A stretch of 64,000 bases of DNA from PALSA-693 sp963781155 (GCA_963781155.1 CAWAEC010000001.1:24580-88579), one strand, 5' to 3'. Positions 1 through 8,973 are shown, numbered from the stretch's first letter. Translations and numbers: made by a program. The notes: generated by a model not told the origin, from the letters alone.

Positions 1-406
1 TGATCACCCGCGTTCACCCTCGCCAGCGAGGCCTGGATGTTTTCGCCGGCCGGACAAGCCGCGTTGCAAGGCGGCAGCAGATCAACGTAGACGGGCCGCT
101 GAGAACGCACTGCGCCCGCCTCAGACCGGCTGTGCAACAAGTCGGGCCAGCGGGTGAGGTCACGCGGCCGGGACCGGCGCTCCGAGCGCTGAATCCGCCG
201 GGGCTGCCCTTCGCCGGACCGGCTCACCTCATCTGATGTCATGGCGCCTCGCTGGGCCCACGACATCAGCGCCCTCCGTCATCTCGGTCCCGCCAACTTC
301 CGGTAGCCGGTCAGTCCGGACCTCGGCCGTTCCGGGACCTTCGGGCCTTTTCTTGGGCATCGAAAATGCCTACGGTGCGAGTGTGGATATCGGTGACGAG
401 GTCATT
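1..406. other. Upstream region of the hydrogenase operon, no gene recognised
   Basis: I see no convincing coding sequence here. An open frame continues upstream of the hydrogenase gene from 236, but that stretch does not look like the family, and a DevR-like box lies inside it (334-347). I read this as leader and promoter DNA. Confidence 0.5.
334..347 (+). promoter_or_regulatory. Candidate DevR/DosR box before the hydrogenase operon
   Basis: The sequence GGGACCTTCGGGCC fits the DosR-type imperfect palindrome (GGGAC, AT-rich centre, G and CC on the far side). Near-copies occur before at least six other promoters in this window. It lies about 60-70 bases before the likely start of the hydrogenase Fe-S subunit. 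A DevR-type regulator is encoded at 7231-7902. Binding is inferred. Confidence 0.5.
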
Positions 407-1540
407 GTGGACGTGGCCGGACTCGACCTTCTGATCCAGGTGCTACGCGATCGCGGCTACGTCACCCGGGGCCCAGTCGTTCGGGACGGGGCGATCGTCC
501 CGGGGCCCGTCGGCGGCGTGTCGGACCTGCCCGCCGGATACCACGACGAGCAGGCACCGGGCCACTACCGGCTACGCCACGACGCCGACGACACGCTGTT
601 CGGCTGGGCAGTGGGTCCCGGCTCGTGGAAGGCGGAATTGTTCCCGCCTACTCAGGAGGTGTGGCGAGTCGCTCCCGACGCGGACGGCACGCGCTTTGAA
701 GCGCCAACCGCCGACGCGACCGGTCCCCTGGCCGTCATCGGGGCCCGGCCCTGCGAAGTCGCGGCCCTGGACGTCCTCGACCGGGTCCTGGACGGCGGGG
801 CGGTACCCGACCCCCGCTACCGGCGCCGCCGGACCGGCATGTTTATCGTGGCGGCCGAATGCGGTACCCCGTCCGGTACCTGCTTTTGCACGTCAATGGG
901 CACAGGTCCGGCCGCGTCCGAGGGGTATGACTTGGCCCTCACCGAGCTGTACGACCAGGGCGGGCACCGGTTCGTCGTCCGCATCGGGAGCGAGCAGGGG
1001 GCGGAGGTCCTCTCCGCCGTCCCGCTGGTGGCGGTCACCCCCGGGGACCGGCGGGAGCGGGAGGAGGTTCTGGCCGGAGCCGAGGCGTCCATGGGGCGGC
1101 GTCTCGAGACCGAGGGCTTGGCCGCACTGCTCGCTCGCAACCTGGAGCACCCGCGATGGGATGATGTGGCGGAACGGTGCTTGGCCTGCGGGAACTGCAC
1201 GCTGGTGTGTCCGACCTGCTTCTGCAGCGACGTCCACGACACCTCCGAGTTGACCGGAGAGGTCGTCCGCACCCGCACGTGGTCGTCGTGCTTCGACCTC
1301 GAGCACTCCTATGTGCATGGGGGAGCGGTCCGGAAATCGACGCGGTCGCGATATCGCCAGTGGCTGACCCACAAGCTGTCGACCTGGTGGGATCAGTTCG
1401 ACACCTCCGGCTGCATCGGGTGCGGACGGTGCGTCACCTGGTGCCCGGTCGGCATCGACCTGACCGAGGAGGCCGCTGCAATCCGGCGCTCCGACGGGGA
1501 AGTCAGTTCTGGGAGAGACCCCGGTGGGTGGACCGGATGA
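407..1540 (+). CDS. hydB: [NiFe] hydrogenase group 3b, iron-sulfur (beta) subunit
   Basis: This is the 4Fe-4S subunit of a cytosolic sulfhydrogenase-type enzyme, related to anaerobic sulfite reductase subunit A. It passes electrons between the small subunit and the flavin subunit. Two ferredoxin-type motifs are visible near the C-terminus: RCLACGNCTLVCP and SGCIGCGRCVTWCP. A further Cys pair (CGTPSGTCFC) sits mid-protein. The frame is open from 236, but the first ~57 residues look non-coding and hold a regulatory box. I therefore prefer GTG at 407, which is preceded by GAGGT, giving 377 residues; GTG at 383 is the alternative. It is the first gene of a seven- or eight-gene overlapping operon, and its stop overlaps the next ATG (ATGA at 1537). 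Confidence 0.85.
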   Translation: MDVAGLDLLIQVLRDRGYVTRGPVVRDGAIVPGPVGGVSDLPAGYHDEQAPGHYRLRHDADDTLFGWAVGPGSWKAELFPPTQEVWRVAPDADGTRFEAPTADATGPLAVIGARPCEVAALDVLDRVLDGGAVPDPRYRRRRTGMFIVAAECGTPSGTCFCTSMGTGPAASEGYDLALTELYDQGGHRFVVRIGSEQGAEVLSAVPLVAVTPGDRREREEVLAGAEASMGRRLETEGLAALLARNLEHPRWDDVAERCLACGNCTLVCPTCFCSDVHDTSELTGEVVRTRTWSSCFDLEHSYVHGGAVRKSTRSRYRQWLTHKLSTWWDQFDTSGCIGCGRCVTWCPVGIDLTEEAAAIRRSDGEVSSGRDPGGWTG

Positions 1541-2010
1541 GGATCTCCAGCGTGGCGGGGGTGGTGTCCGCCCATCCCTTGCTTGCCGGAGTTCCGCCCG
1601 CCACCGTGGCCGAGGTGGCAGGTTGCGCCAAAAATCTCGCGTTTGCGGCCGGCACCCTGCTGCTGGCGGAAGGCGATCCCGCCGATAGCGTGTACTTGGT
1701 GCGGCGGGGCCGGGTTGCCATCGAGATGCACGCGCCCGGCTCCGGCCCGGTCGTGATCGAAACGGTCGGCCCGGGGTCGGTGGTGGGGTGGAGCTGGCTC
1801 GTTCCCCCCTACACCTGGCGGTTCGACGCCAAGGCGATCGAGCCGGTCGGTGCCATCGCATTGAACGCGGCCTGTTTGAGAGACAAGGCCCACGCCGACC
1901 CCGTGGTGGGGTACGCCCTGATGGCAAGGGTCGCGGCCGTCCTGGTTGACCGCCTGCAGGCCACCCGGCTGCGGCTGCTGGACGTGTACGGGCACGGCAA
2001 TGGCCGCTGA
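1537..2010 (+). CDS. Cyclic nucleotide-binding domain protein inside the hydrogenase operon
   Basis: This 157-residue protein is a single cNMP-binding (Crp-type) beta-roll. The segment AEGDPADSVYLVRRGRVAIE around residues 48-67 is the usual GxxxDxxYxxxxGxV pattern, followed by a GPGSVVGWSWL turn. There is no room for a DNA-binding helix-turn-helix, so it is unlikely to be a transcription factor on its own. The ATG overlaps the stop of the Fe-S subunit, and its own stop at 2008-2010 abuts the flavin subunit. Translational coupling suggests it acts on or with the enzyme, perhaps as a sensory subunit. That role is inference. Confidence 0.8.
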   Translation: MRISSVAGVVSAHPLLAGVPPATVAEVAGCAKNLAFAAGTLLLAEGDPADSVYLVRRGRVAIEMHAPGSGPVVIETVGPGSVVGWSWLVPPYTWRFDAKAIEPVGAIALNAACLRDKAHADPVVGYALMARVAAVLVDRLQATRLRLLDVYGHGNGR

Positions 2011-2023
2011 GGAGCGCGGTCCG

Positions 2024-2842
2024 ATGACACCGGTCCTGCACCGGGTAGTCGACCGCCAAGCCGACGCTGACGATGTCACCACCCTGGTCCTGGTTCCGGT
2101 GTCCGGTCCGGCCTTGCCCTTCCGCTGCGGACAGTTCAACATGCTCACCGTCCTCGGGGTCGGCGAGGCAGCCATCTCGGTGAGCAGCTCACCCCGGGAC
2201 GAGGGACCGCTTCGCCACACGGTGCGCGACGTTGGTTCCGTCACCCACGCTCTGTGCAGTGCCCAGATCGGCGATCTGGTCGGGGTGCGCGGGCCATTCG
2301 GGACCGACTGGGGCGTGGACGCCGTGCTTCCGCATGAGGACGTCGTGGTGGTGGCTGGCGGTATCGGCCTGGCTCCCCTACGGGGGGCGATCGACGAGTT
2401 GGTGGCCCGCGGTCAGGACGGGGGAATCCGGGTGTTCGTGTTGATCGGGGCCCGCCAGCCGCAGCAGGTCATCTTTGGCGCCGACATCGACCGGTGGACC
2501 CGTCACGGCGCGCACACCGATGTCACGGTCGATTTTGGGGCTCCGGGGTGGCCGGGCCACGTTGGCCTGGTGACATCCTTGCTGCCCGGCGCCGGTTTCG
2601 ACCCGGCCCGGACCACGGCTTTGATGTGCGGCCCGGAAATCATGATGCGCTTCACCGCTCGCGACCTGATGGTGGCCGGTGTCGAGCCCGACCGCATTCG
2701 CGTCTCCCTCGAGCGGAACATGCAGTGCGGCGTGGGCTGGTGCGGACACTGTCAGCTCGGACCGTATCTGCTCTGCCGTGACGGGCCGGTGCTGCCTTAC
2801 GGGGGGCCGGTTGCTCGCCTTCTCGCCGAGCGAGAACGATGA
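2024..2842 (+). CDS. hydG: [NiFe] hydrogenase group 3b, FAD/NAD(P)-binding (gamma) subunit
   Basis: This diaphorase subunit binds FAD and NAD(P) and carries a [2Fe-2S] cluster, so it connects the hydrogenase to NAD(P)H. The flavin domain shows RCGQFNMLTVLGVGEAAISV near the N-terminus. The nucleotide domain shows VVVAGGIGLAPLRGAI. The C-terminus has CGVGWCGHCQLGPYLLCRDG, the Cx4Cx2CxnC pattern of dihydroorotate dehydrogenase electron-transfer subunits. ATG 2024 has GGAGCG upstream at a good distance; ATG 2000 would overlap the preceding gene and add eight residues. The stop overlaps the next ATG at 2839. Confidence 0.88.
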   Translation: MTPVLHRVVDRQADADDVTTLVLVPVSGPALPFRCGQFNMLTVLGVGEAAISVSSSPRDEGPLRHTVRDVGSVTHALCSAQIGDLVGVRGPFGTDWGVDAVLPHEDVVVVAGGIGLAPLRGAIDELVARGQDGGIRVFVLIGARQPQQVIFGADIDRWTRHGAHTDVTVDFGAPGWPGHVGLVTSLLPGAGFDPARTTALMCGPEIMMRFTARDLMVAGVEPDRIRVSLERNMQCGVGWCGHCQLGPYLLCRDGPVLPYGGPVARLLAERER

Positions 2843-3633
2843 ACGCGGGCCGGCCCAGCCTGGCGGTATGGAAATTCGCGTCATGCGACGGCTGCCAGCT
2901 GAGCCTCCTCGATTGTGAGGACGAGCTGCTGGCGCTCGCAGGCGCCGTCCGCATAGCCCACTTCACCGAAATGTCGCGCGCCAAGGTGGCCGGGCCCTAC
3001 GACCTGTCGCTGGTGGAAGGGTCGATCACCACCGCGGAGGACGTCGGGCGCATCCACGAGGTTCGGGCGCAGTCGGGCCGTCTCGTCACGATCGGGGCGT
3101 GCGCCACCGCCGGCGGCATCCAGGGCCTGCGCAACTTTGCCGGCTCGGGCGCGTACACCGGCATGGTCTACGCCCACCCCGACTACATCTCCTCTCTGGA
3201 CACCTCGACACCCATCTCTGCCCATGTCCCGGTGGACTTCGAGCTGCACGGGTGTCCGATCGACCGCGGCCAGCTGCTCGAGGTGCTGACGGCGTTCCTG
3301 GCGGGCCGACGCCCGGTCATCGCAGGGCACTCGGTGTGTCAGGAATGCAAGGGCCGCGGCACCGTCTGCCTGCTGGTCGCTCAGGACACTCCGTGCCTCG
3401 GTCCGGTCACTCGAACAGGGTGCGGGGCGTTATGCCCGAGCCTCGGACGGGGCTGTTTTGGCTGCTTCGGGCCAGCCGACACAGCCAACACGTCTTCGCT
3501 GGCGGCCCGGCTGCGCAACGACGGGAGCGTACCCGTGGACATATCGCGTCTGTTTCGCACTTTCAACGCCGGCGCGCCGGAGTTCCGCCACGAATCCTTG
3601 GCCCACGACGAGACAGCGGCAGACGCCCGATGA
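2839..3633 (+). CDS. hydD: [NiFe] hydrogenase group 3b, small (delta) subunit
   Basis: This is the NADH-ubiquinone oxidoreductase 20 kDa-like small subunit, which holds the proximal Fe-S cluster next to the Ni-Fe site. The N-terminal SCDGCQLSLLDCE provides C16 and C19. GACATAGG and HGCP further on supply other ligands, and several C-terminal Cys residues (CQECKGRGTVC, CGALCPSLGRGCFGCFG) resemble extra clusters. There is no Tat signal, as expected for a cytosolic enzyme. It is 264 residues long and overlaps both neighbours by four bases. Confidence 0.9.
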   Translation: MNAGRPSLAVWKFASCDGCQLSLLDCEDELLALAGAVRIAHFTEMSRAKVAGPYDLSLVEGSITTAEDVGRIHEVRAQSGRLVTIGACATAGGIQGLRNFAGSGAYTGMVYAHPDYISSLDTSTPISAHVPVDFELHGCPIDRGQLLEVLTAFLAGRRPVIAGHSVCQECKGRGTVCLLVAQDTPCLGPVTRTGCGALCPSLGRGCFGCFGPADTANTSSLAARLRNDGSVPVDISRLFRTFNAGAPEFRHESLAHDETAADAR

Positions 3634-4934
3634 CCCACGGTTCGCCGGCACGCCGGAGTATTGACGTCGAGGGACTGGCCCGAGTCGAGGGCGAAGGATC
3701 CCTGCGGATCGAGGTGCGAGACGGGACGGTGACCGAGGTGACGCTGCAGATCTTCGAGCCGCCCCGGTACTTCGAAGCGCTGCTCGTGGGGCGGAGCTTC
3801 GCCGAGGCTCCAGACATCACCGCCCGCATCTGTGGGATTTGCCCGGTGGCCTATCAGATGAGCGCGTGCGCAGCCATGGAGGCCGCTTGCGGGGTCGCGG
3901 TCGGCGAGCGAATCGCGGCCCTGCGCCGGCTTTTGTACTACGGCGAGTGGATCCAGAGCCACAGCCTTCACATCCATTTGCTGCACGCCCCTGACTTCCT
4001 CGGCTGTGCCGACGCAGTCGAGCTGGCCGAACGCGATCGACCGGCCGTGCAGCGGGGACTCCGGCTCAAGCGCACCGGCAATCTTGTGATGGAGACGATC
4101 GGCGGGCGCGCCATTCATCCGGTCAACGTCAAGGTTGGCGGCTTCTATCGGGCCCCGACTCCGCAGGCGATTGCCGCCCTCGCCGCCCCGCTGCGCCAAG
4201 CTCGTGAAGACGCCCTGACCACGGTGGACTGGGTCGCCAGCTTCGAGTTTCCCGACGTCTCTGCCGACTATCGCTTTGTCGCCCTGCGTGACCCCGACCG
4301 GTATGCCATCACCGGCGGTCGGCCCTCCTCGTCGGACGGCGTCGACGTCTCGCCGGCGGAATTCGCCGACCTTGTGATTGAAGAGCACGTCGCCCGCTCA
4401 ACCGCCCTCCATGCCCGCCTGGCTGGCCGCGGCCCCTACCTCACGGGACCGATGGCTCGTTATGCCCTCAACTCCGATCGGCTCACCCCCTTGGCCAGCG
4501 AGGCGGCAGCCCGCTCGGGTCTCGGCCCGGTGTGCGGCAACCCGTTCCGCAGCATCCAGGTCCGGGCCGTCGAGCTGGTCCTGGCTTGCGAAGCGGCCTT
4601 GACGCTGGTGGAGGAGTACGTGCCCCCCGATCCGCCGGCCGAGGATGTGACGCCGCGTGCCGGCATCGGGACCGGTGCGACCGAAGCGCCCCGGGGTCTT
4701 CTCTTTCACCGATATCAGCTGGACGCCGAGGGCACCATCACCCAAGCGCGTATCGTTCCCCCAACCTCGCAGAACCAGCTGACGATAGAAGCCGACCTGC
4801 GCCGGGTGGTCGAGATGGGGCTCCAGATGGATGACGCCGATTTGCAGTGGCGCTGCGAGCAGGCCGTCCGCAACCACGATCCGTGCATTTCCTGCGCGGC
4901 GCACTTCCTCGACATGACGGTGGTCCGGGCGTGA
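3630..4934 (+). CDS. hydA: [NiFe] hydrogenase group 3b, large (alpha, catalytic) subunit
   Basis: This 434-residue catalytic subunit binds the Ni-Fe(CN)2CO site for reversible H2 oxidation. The N-terminal L1 motif RICGICP gives C68 and C71. The C-terminal L2 motif DPCISCAAH gives C419 and C422. About nine residues follow the final His, consistent with a C-terminal peptide removed by the protease encoded next. The subunit set (beta, gamma, small, large, without Hox-type diaphorase subunits) points to group 3b rather than 3d. The ATG is coupled to the small-subunit stop (ATGA). Confidence 0.92.
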   Translation: MTHGSPARRSIDVEGLARVEGEGSLRIEVRDGTVTEVTLQIFEPPRYFEALLVGRSFAEAPDITARICGICPVAYQMSACAAMEAACGVAVGERIAALRRLLYYGEWIQSHSLHIHLLHAPDFLGCADAVELAERDRPAVQRGLRLKRTGNLVMETIGGRAIHPVNVKVGGFYRAPTPQAIAALAAPLRQAREDALTTVDWVASFEFPDVSADYRFVALRDPDRYAITGGRPSSSDGVDVSPAEFADLVIEEHVARSTALHARLAGRGPYLTGPMARYALNSDRLTPLASEAAARSGLGPVCGNPFRSIQVRAVELVLACEAALTLVEEYVPPDPPAEDVTPRAGIGTGATEAPRGLLFHRYQLDAEGTITQARIVPPTSQNQLTIEADLRRVVEMGLQMDDADLQWRCEQAVRNHDPCISCAAHFLDMTVVRA

Positions 4935-5440
4935 CGCGGCCGAAGCCGACGCTGGTGCTGGCCGGTATCGGCAACGAGTATCGGAGTGACGACGCCGCGG
5001 GTCGAGTCGTCGCAGCACTCGCCGCCGACCGGTTCGCCGGGGTGACCAACATCGGCCCCATCGAGGATCCCTTGGATCTGCTCGGCCGCTGGGACGCGAC
5101 GCAAGCGGCGGTCGTCGTCGATGCCGTCCGCTCAGGGGGTAAGCCTGGGACGATCCGGGTCGTGGATCTCGTGCAGCCGCGGCCCCCTGACAGGCTGGTC
5201 CCGACCCGCTCGGTTCGATCCACCCCGACCAGCACGCACGGAGTCGGGCTCGACGACGTGCTCCGCTTGGGACGTGCGGTCGGCTCCTGCCCGGGCCGGG
5301 TGGTCCTCGTCGGCATCGAGGGTCGACGCTTCGGTCGCGGCTACGGGCTCAGCCCCGAGGTTGAAATCGCCGTTCCGGTCGCGGTCGGTCGCGTGGTCCG
5401 GGTGCTCGAGGAGCTCGAAGGGGTACTGACATGTGCGTGA
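4931..5440 (+). CDS. Hydrogenase maturation endopeptidase (HyaD/HycI family)
   Basis: This protease removes the C-terminal peptide of the large subunit after nickel insertion. The signature GIGNEYRSDDAAG at residues 12-24 carries the Glu and Asp residues that sense nickel. STHGVGLDDVL further on matches the conserved HG region. It is 169 residues long, usual for the family. The GTG start overlaps the large-subunit stop (GTGA at 4931-4934), and the 3' end overlaps hypC by ten bases. Confidence 0.87.
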   Translation: MTRPKPTLVLAGIGNEYRSDDAAGRVVAALAADRFAGVTNIGPIEDPLDLLGRWDATQAAVVVDAVRSGGKPGTIRVVDLVQPRPPDRLVPTRSVRSTPTSTHGVGLDDVLRLGRAVGSCPGRVVLVGIEGRRFGRGYGLSPEVEIAVPVAVGRVVRVLEELEGVLTCA

Positions 5441-5676
5441 GCCGGCTGCACAAGGTCGTCGGCCTCCCCGGACCCGAGGTTGTGGACGTGGAAGAGGTCG
5501 GCGGGACCGTGCATCGGGTGTCGTTGCTAGCCCTCGACGGACCGGCGCCCTCAGCTGGTGACTGGCTCGTCGTCCACAGTGGCTACGCCATCGACCGGGC
5601 CGACACCGCCGAGGCGGAAGCCGCCGCCGCCGAGCTGCGCACCGCCCTGCGGCAGCAGTCCCACCCCAGCCCGTGA
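5431..5676 (+). CDS. hypC: Hydrogenase assembly chaperone HypC/HupF
   Basis: This 81-residue chaperone begins MCVSRL, equivalent to the MCLA(I/V)P start whose Cys2 carries the Fe(CN)2CO precursor. It continues as a small beta-barrel (GDWLVVHSGYAID is the conserved GDYVLVHAGFAI region). No hypA, B, D, E or F lies in the window, so the rest of the Hyp machinery must be encoded elsewhere. Confidence 0.88.
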   Translation: MCVSRLHKVVGLPGPEVVDVEEVGGTVHRVSLLALDGPAPSAGDWLVVHSGYAIDRADTAEAEAAAAELRTALRQQSHPSP

Positions 5677-5686
5677 GAATAGGCCA

Positions 5687-6502
5687 GTGAGAATGGGGGA
5701 GCCGACCGGGAACTCCAGGCGCCCCGGCGCCGGCGGCGGTCCTGCCAGCGGCGAAACCGGACTCATTCTGTTCGCCCGCTACGCCTCCCCCCCCAACGCG
5801 CTCGGCTACTGCGGCCCTCAGGGTCAGGCCGGCCTCCTCCAGGCCACGGCTCGAGGCGAACACCCGGAGGGGCTTCGCCCTCTGATCGCCCACTTTGAAG
5901 GCGCGCGACCCTATCTGGAGGCCATTGCGACCGACAATGGCATCGCCGACCCGCTCGACCAGCGGGTGGTCGAAGCCTATTGGGTGGGCAACGACCTCCT
6001 CCGGGACCTGCCGACCGATGCCCTGGTCCAGACCCTGCAGTCCGCCTTTTCGTACCCGGTCGTCGACACGCTCGACGGGGCCATCGCGGCGGCCGCGGGA
6101 GGCGGCCTCGCTCACCACAGCTTCCACGTGTTCGCCGTCTATCCCTGGCTCCGCCTCCTGCGCGCCGGCGAACGCGACCCGGCCCTCGGGGTCCTCGACC
6201 GCTGCCGAGTCCGGTGGGGTCAGGTCGAAGGGGTAACAACGGACGCGGTCTCGGTCCGCACCCAGGCGCTGGCCTTCGACGGATCGAGCCTGACCCTCGG
6301 GCCGGAGCACACCGAACAAGCCCGCAGCCGCATCGAAGGAGCGAGCGTCGCACCGCACCTCGATGACCTCCAGCCCGGCGCCACGGTCGCACTCCATTGG
6401 GACTGGGTATGCGACCGACTGTCGGCGGACTCGGTGCGCTGGCTGCGGGATTGCACCCAGCGCAACCTGGATGCCATCAACAGCACCTCGCCCTCCCTCT
6501 GA
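5687..6502 (+). CDS. Hydrogenase-associated conserved hypothetical protein (DUF6390-like)
   Basis: This is the last gene of the hydrogenase operon, starting about ten bases after hypC. GTG 5687 or ATG 5693 are both possible. No membrane segments or cofactor motifs are visible. The core starts with LILFARYASPPNALGYCGP, and charged alpha-helical sequence follows with GLAHHSFHVFAVYPWLRLL in the centre. I recall similar proteins next to group 3b hydrogenases (DUF6390), but cannot confirm this here. A role in assembly or regulation is inferred from position only. Confidence 0.65.
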   Translation: MRMGEPTGNSRRPGAGGGPASGETGLILFARYASPPNALGYCGPQGQAGLLQATARGEHPEGLRPLIAHFEGARPYLEAIATDNGIADPLDQRVVEAYWVGNDLLRDLPTDALVQTLQSAFSYPVVDTLDGAIAAAAGGGLAHHSFHVFAVYPWLRLLRAGERDPALGVLDRCRVRWGQVEGVTTDAVSVRTQALAFDGSSLTLGPEHTEQARSRIEGASVAPHLDDLQPGATVALHWDWVCDRLSADSVRWLRDCTQRNLDAINSTSPSL

Positions 6503-6824
6503 AGCTCTCTCGTCATGGGTGGCGGGCGCCAGGGGGGCGCAGCCCTGGAAGGTTTCGGCTATCCATTTGCAGAAACGCAGCGCCGCTTGCGCCCATCTCC
6601 CATTCCGGTGGAAAGACGAGGGTAGTGAGTTAGGTCACGGGTAGGACCTGCATTTCGTCATCGGTCACGATCCCATGGAGGTCCATCGGCGTCTCGCCGG
6701 AACCCTGGATGAGATCCTCGATCGCATCTGCGCCATTCAAAACGACGCCCGCAAACGGGACCTGGACCCGGATCGCCGGATGACGGGCTCACCGACAAAC
6801 CGGCGGAATCAACGAGGGGTCCCT

Positions 6825-7217
6825 CTAGGTTGGCCCTATTCGACGCCCGCTGATGCCTTCGAGCTCGATGCGGATCCAGCGGGCTTTCTGCCCTGGCGCC
6901 CAGGTGTCGACAGGGAAGGCCCGAACCTCTGCGCTCGTCTCGTCGAGGGCATCGGTGACGTCGTAGCCGACTCCGGTGACCAGGACACTCCATCCGGTTC
7001 GAGACGACTCGTCGATGGCGTCCACCTCGAACGCCACCCGGCCCTGGGCCGCAGCGGACAGCTTGGTACCGGGATCAGTGCGTATGGCGATGCGCCAGTC
7101 ATCGAAGACGTAGTTGACCGGCAGGATAACTGGCTGACGGTCGACGACCACTCCGATACGACCGAAATGATGACTGGCGAGAAGACCGAGACATTCATCC
7201 TCGCTGAGCACGTCCAT
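6825..7217 (-). CDS. Pyridoxamine 5'-phosphate oxidase-fold protein, PNPOx copy 1
   Basis: This is a split-barrel flavin-binding-fold protein of the kind common in DosR-type regulons. The core reads HFGRIGVVVDRQPVILPVNY, then IRTDPGTKL, FEVDAID and GWSVLVTGVG, the same order as the two paralogues at 14975 and 19106. The likely start is ATG 7217 (GGTG just upstream); GTG 7223 is possible. It overlaps or abuts the devR stop, so it is probably co-transcribed with devR. The substrate, if any, is unknown. Confidence 0.8.
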   Translation of the reverse strand: MDVLSEDECLGLLASHHFGRIGVVVDRQPVILPVNYVFDDWRIAIRTDPGTKLSAAAQGRVAFEVDAIDESSRTGWSVLVTGVGYDVTDALDETSAEVRAFPVDTWAPGQKARWIRIELEGISGRRIGPT

Positions 7218-7230
7218 CTTCACCTGGACC

Positions 7231-7902
7231 TCATCCACGTGAGTCGCTGCGGTTCTCGGTCCGGCGGACCGCATAGACGGCCGCCTCGGTCCGTCGACTC
7301 ATTCCCAGTTTGGCCAGCAGATTGGACACATAGTTCTTTACCGTTTTCTCCGACAGGTACATTAGCTCGGCGATCTGCCGGTTGGTCAGCCCCTCAGCGA
7401 TGTGCTCGAGAATCCGCTCCTCTTGGGGGGTCAGATGGTTCTCACGAGGCTCGTCGCGCCGAGACCGGATGCGCTCCATGACCCGGGCGGTCAACTCAGG
7501 ATCGAGCAGAGAGTGGCCGTTGGCCACCTTTCTGATATCGCTCACCAGGTCCGAGGCCCCGACCTCTTTGAGGACGTAGCCCGAAGCACCGGCCATTATG
7601 GCATCGAAGAGCGCTTCATCATCCGAAAAGGAGGTGAGCATCAGGCAGGCCACCTCTGGGTGCATGGAGCGGACTTCCCGGCAAACCTCGACTCCGTTGC
7701 CGTCGGGTAGACGCACGTCGAGCACGGCGACACGGGGGGCGGTGGCCGCGATACCGGCGAGCGCTTCCTCGGCAGTGCCGGCCTCGCCGACCACCTCCAT
7801 GCCACCGTCTGTCTCGAGGAGACTGCGCACACCTTGGCGGACCACCTCGTGGTCGTCGAGGAGGAACACCCGGATCTGGTCCTGACGGGCATCAGCGGTC
7901 AT
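7231..7902 (-). CDS. devR: DevR/DosR-type NarL-family response regulator
   Basis: The receiver domain shows the acidic pair DD (residues 16-17), the phospho-acceptor D62 in LDVRLPDGNG and the conserved K in YVLKEV. The C-terminal LuxR-type HTH reads LTPQEERILEHIAEGLTNRQ followed by IAELMYLSEKTVKNYVSNLL, very close to mycobacterial DosR. ATG 7902 has GGAGA six bases upstream, a better start than the longer frame from 7935. It probably answers to the DevS-type kinases of this window and binds the GGGAC(C/T)TTCGGCCC-like boxes; that is inference. Confidence 0.88.
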   Translation of the reverse strand: MTADARQDQIRVFLLDDHEVVRQGVRSLLETDGGMEVVGEAGTAEEALAGIAATAPRVAVLDVRLPDGNGVEVCREVRSMHPEVACLMLTSFSDDEALFDAIMAGASGYVLKEVGASDLVSDIRKVANGHSLLDPELTARVMERIRSRRDEPRENHLTPQEERILEHIAEGLTNRQIAELMYLSEKTVKNYVSNLLAKLGMSRRTEAAVYAVRRTENRSDSRG

Positions 7903-7968
7903 CAGAGTTCTCCTTGGTAAACGGCGCGACGCCACCCCGGAGGTGAGATCGCTGATTGGTCCTTGCGG

Positions 7969-8319
7969 TCAAGACTCGGCCACCTCGCCCTGGATCGCGG
8001 ACCCGTCCAGAAATGCCGCGATCGACGGCAGACGTGCCGTCAAACGCGCTTCTGCGTCACGACGGGTGTCTTCGGGCGGTCCATCGGCCAGGAAATCGTG
8101 CGGGATGGCCAAGCGCTGGCACAGACGGACCAGGGCGGCGTCGTACGCCAGCTCATCCCCGATTCGATCCGCGGCTCTACGACCGGCGGCCGTGGCGGCC
8201 CCGCCAGCCAGCCGGGCCCGGTACGCCATTGCTTCAGTGACGCACTCCCCTATGGTCTGGTCCGCTCCGGGGTCATTGCTCTCCAAGGCCACGCGGAGCA
8301 ACTCCGAGTACACGCTCAC
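7969..8319 (-). CDS. Hypothetical protein upstream of devR
   Basis: This 116-residue protein starts at GTG 8319 (MSVYSELLRVALESN). It is Ala- and Arg-rich and looks helical, with no recognised motif. It lies 67 bases upstream of devR on the same strand and probably shares its transcript. No strong ribosome site is visible, so the start is uncertain. Confidence 0.5.
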   Translation of the reverse strand: MSVYSELLRVALESNDPGADQTIGECVTEAMAYRARLAGGAATAAGRRAADRIGDELAYDAALVRLCQRLAIPHDFLADGPPEDTRRDAEARLTARLPSIAAFLDGSAIQGEVAES

Positions 8320-8393
8320 GGTGGCCGAACGGGGCCGAGGCCCGACGCGGTTGGTGTCACCATCGCATCGTGCCTCGACTCGATGAAGGCCGA

Positions 8394-8973
8394 CTAGGGC
8401 CGAACGGCCTTATCGGCGTCGCTACGAGCTCCCTCCACGCGAGTGGGCGCCGTCCACTGCACAAACGTGCCCTTCGGCTTGCGGGCGGTGACATGGAACT
8501 GGCCGCCGAGTGCCTCCGCCCGATCAGCCATCTTGGCCAGTCCGTGGCCGGCGCTGGGGCCGTCCGCCGGCCCGATGCCGTCATCGGCGACGCTCAACGT
8601 GACGCTCGCCGCGGTAGCTTGCACCACCACGTCCGCTCCCGAGGCCTGGGCGCGACGGCCATCTTGGGTGACCATGGGCCGGTAGGCTGCCCGGTCCGAA
8701 CCCGCCTCGGCGGGCCTCGAGCAGCACCGTCGCTTGGCGCTCATGTCGACCAACACGACGGTTGGCCGACGAGCATCGAACGCGCCGAGAGCTCGTCCGC
8801 ATCCACAGACGCGCCGAGAAGCTGGTCGGCGGCGCATGCCCGACGCCATAACCGAACAACATCTCGACTCCCGCGCTGGCCATGTCGACGACACCCTGGT
8901 TGTCAACCACAACGACGGCATCCGGCGAACAAGCGAACAGCGCTCTCAAGAAACTCCCCGAATCCTCACTCAA
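8394..8973 (-). pseudogene. Remnant of a DevS-type histidine kinase
   Basis: Fragments in different frames match the kinase at 21195-22758. An N-terminal PAS start (SPDAVVVVDNQGVVDMASAG) lies near 8870-8960. A scrap of GAF domain (VVLVDMSA) follows near 8740. The C-terminal HATPase end is nearly intact: ADVVVQATAASVTLSVADDG, then PSAGHGLAKMADRAEALGG. Most of the GAF and dimerisation region, including the phospho-His box, is missing, so it cannot work as a kinase. It lies where a devS partner would be expected beside devR. Confidence 0.8.

Noticed and set aside
893..2244. Long minus-strand open frames opposite the hydrogenase genes
   Set aside because: They are antisense shadows in GC-rich DNA without ribosome sites or motifs. 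The plus-strand genes have full family signatures.
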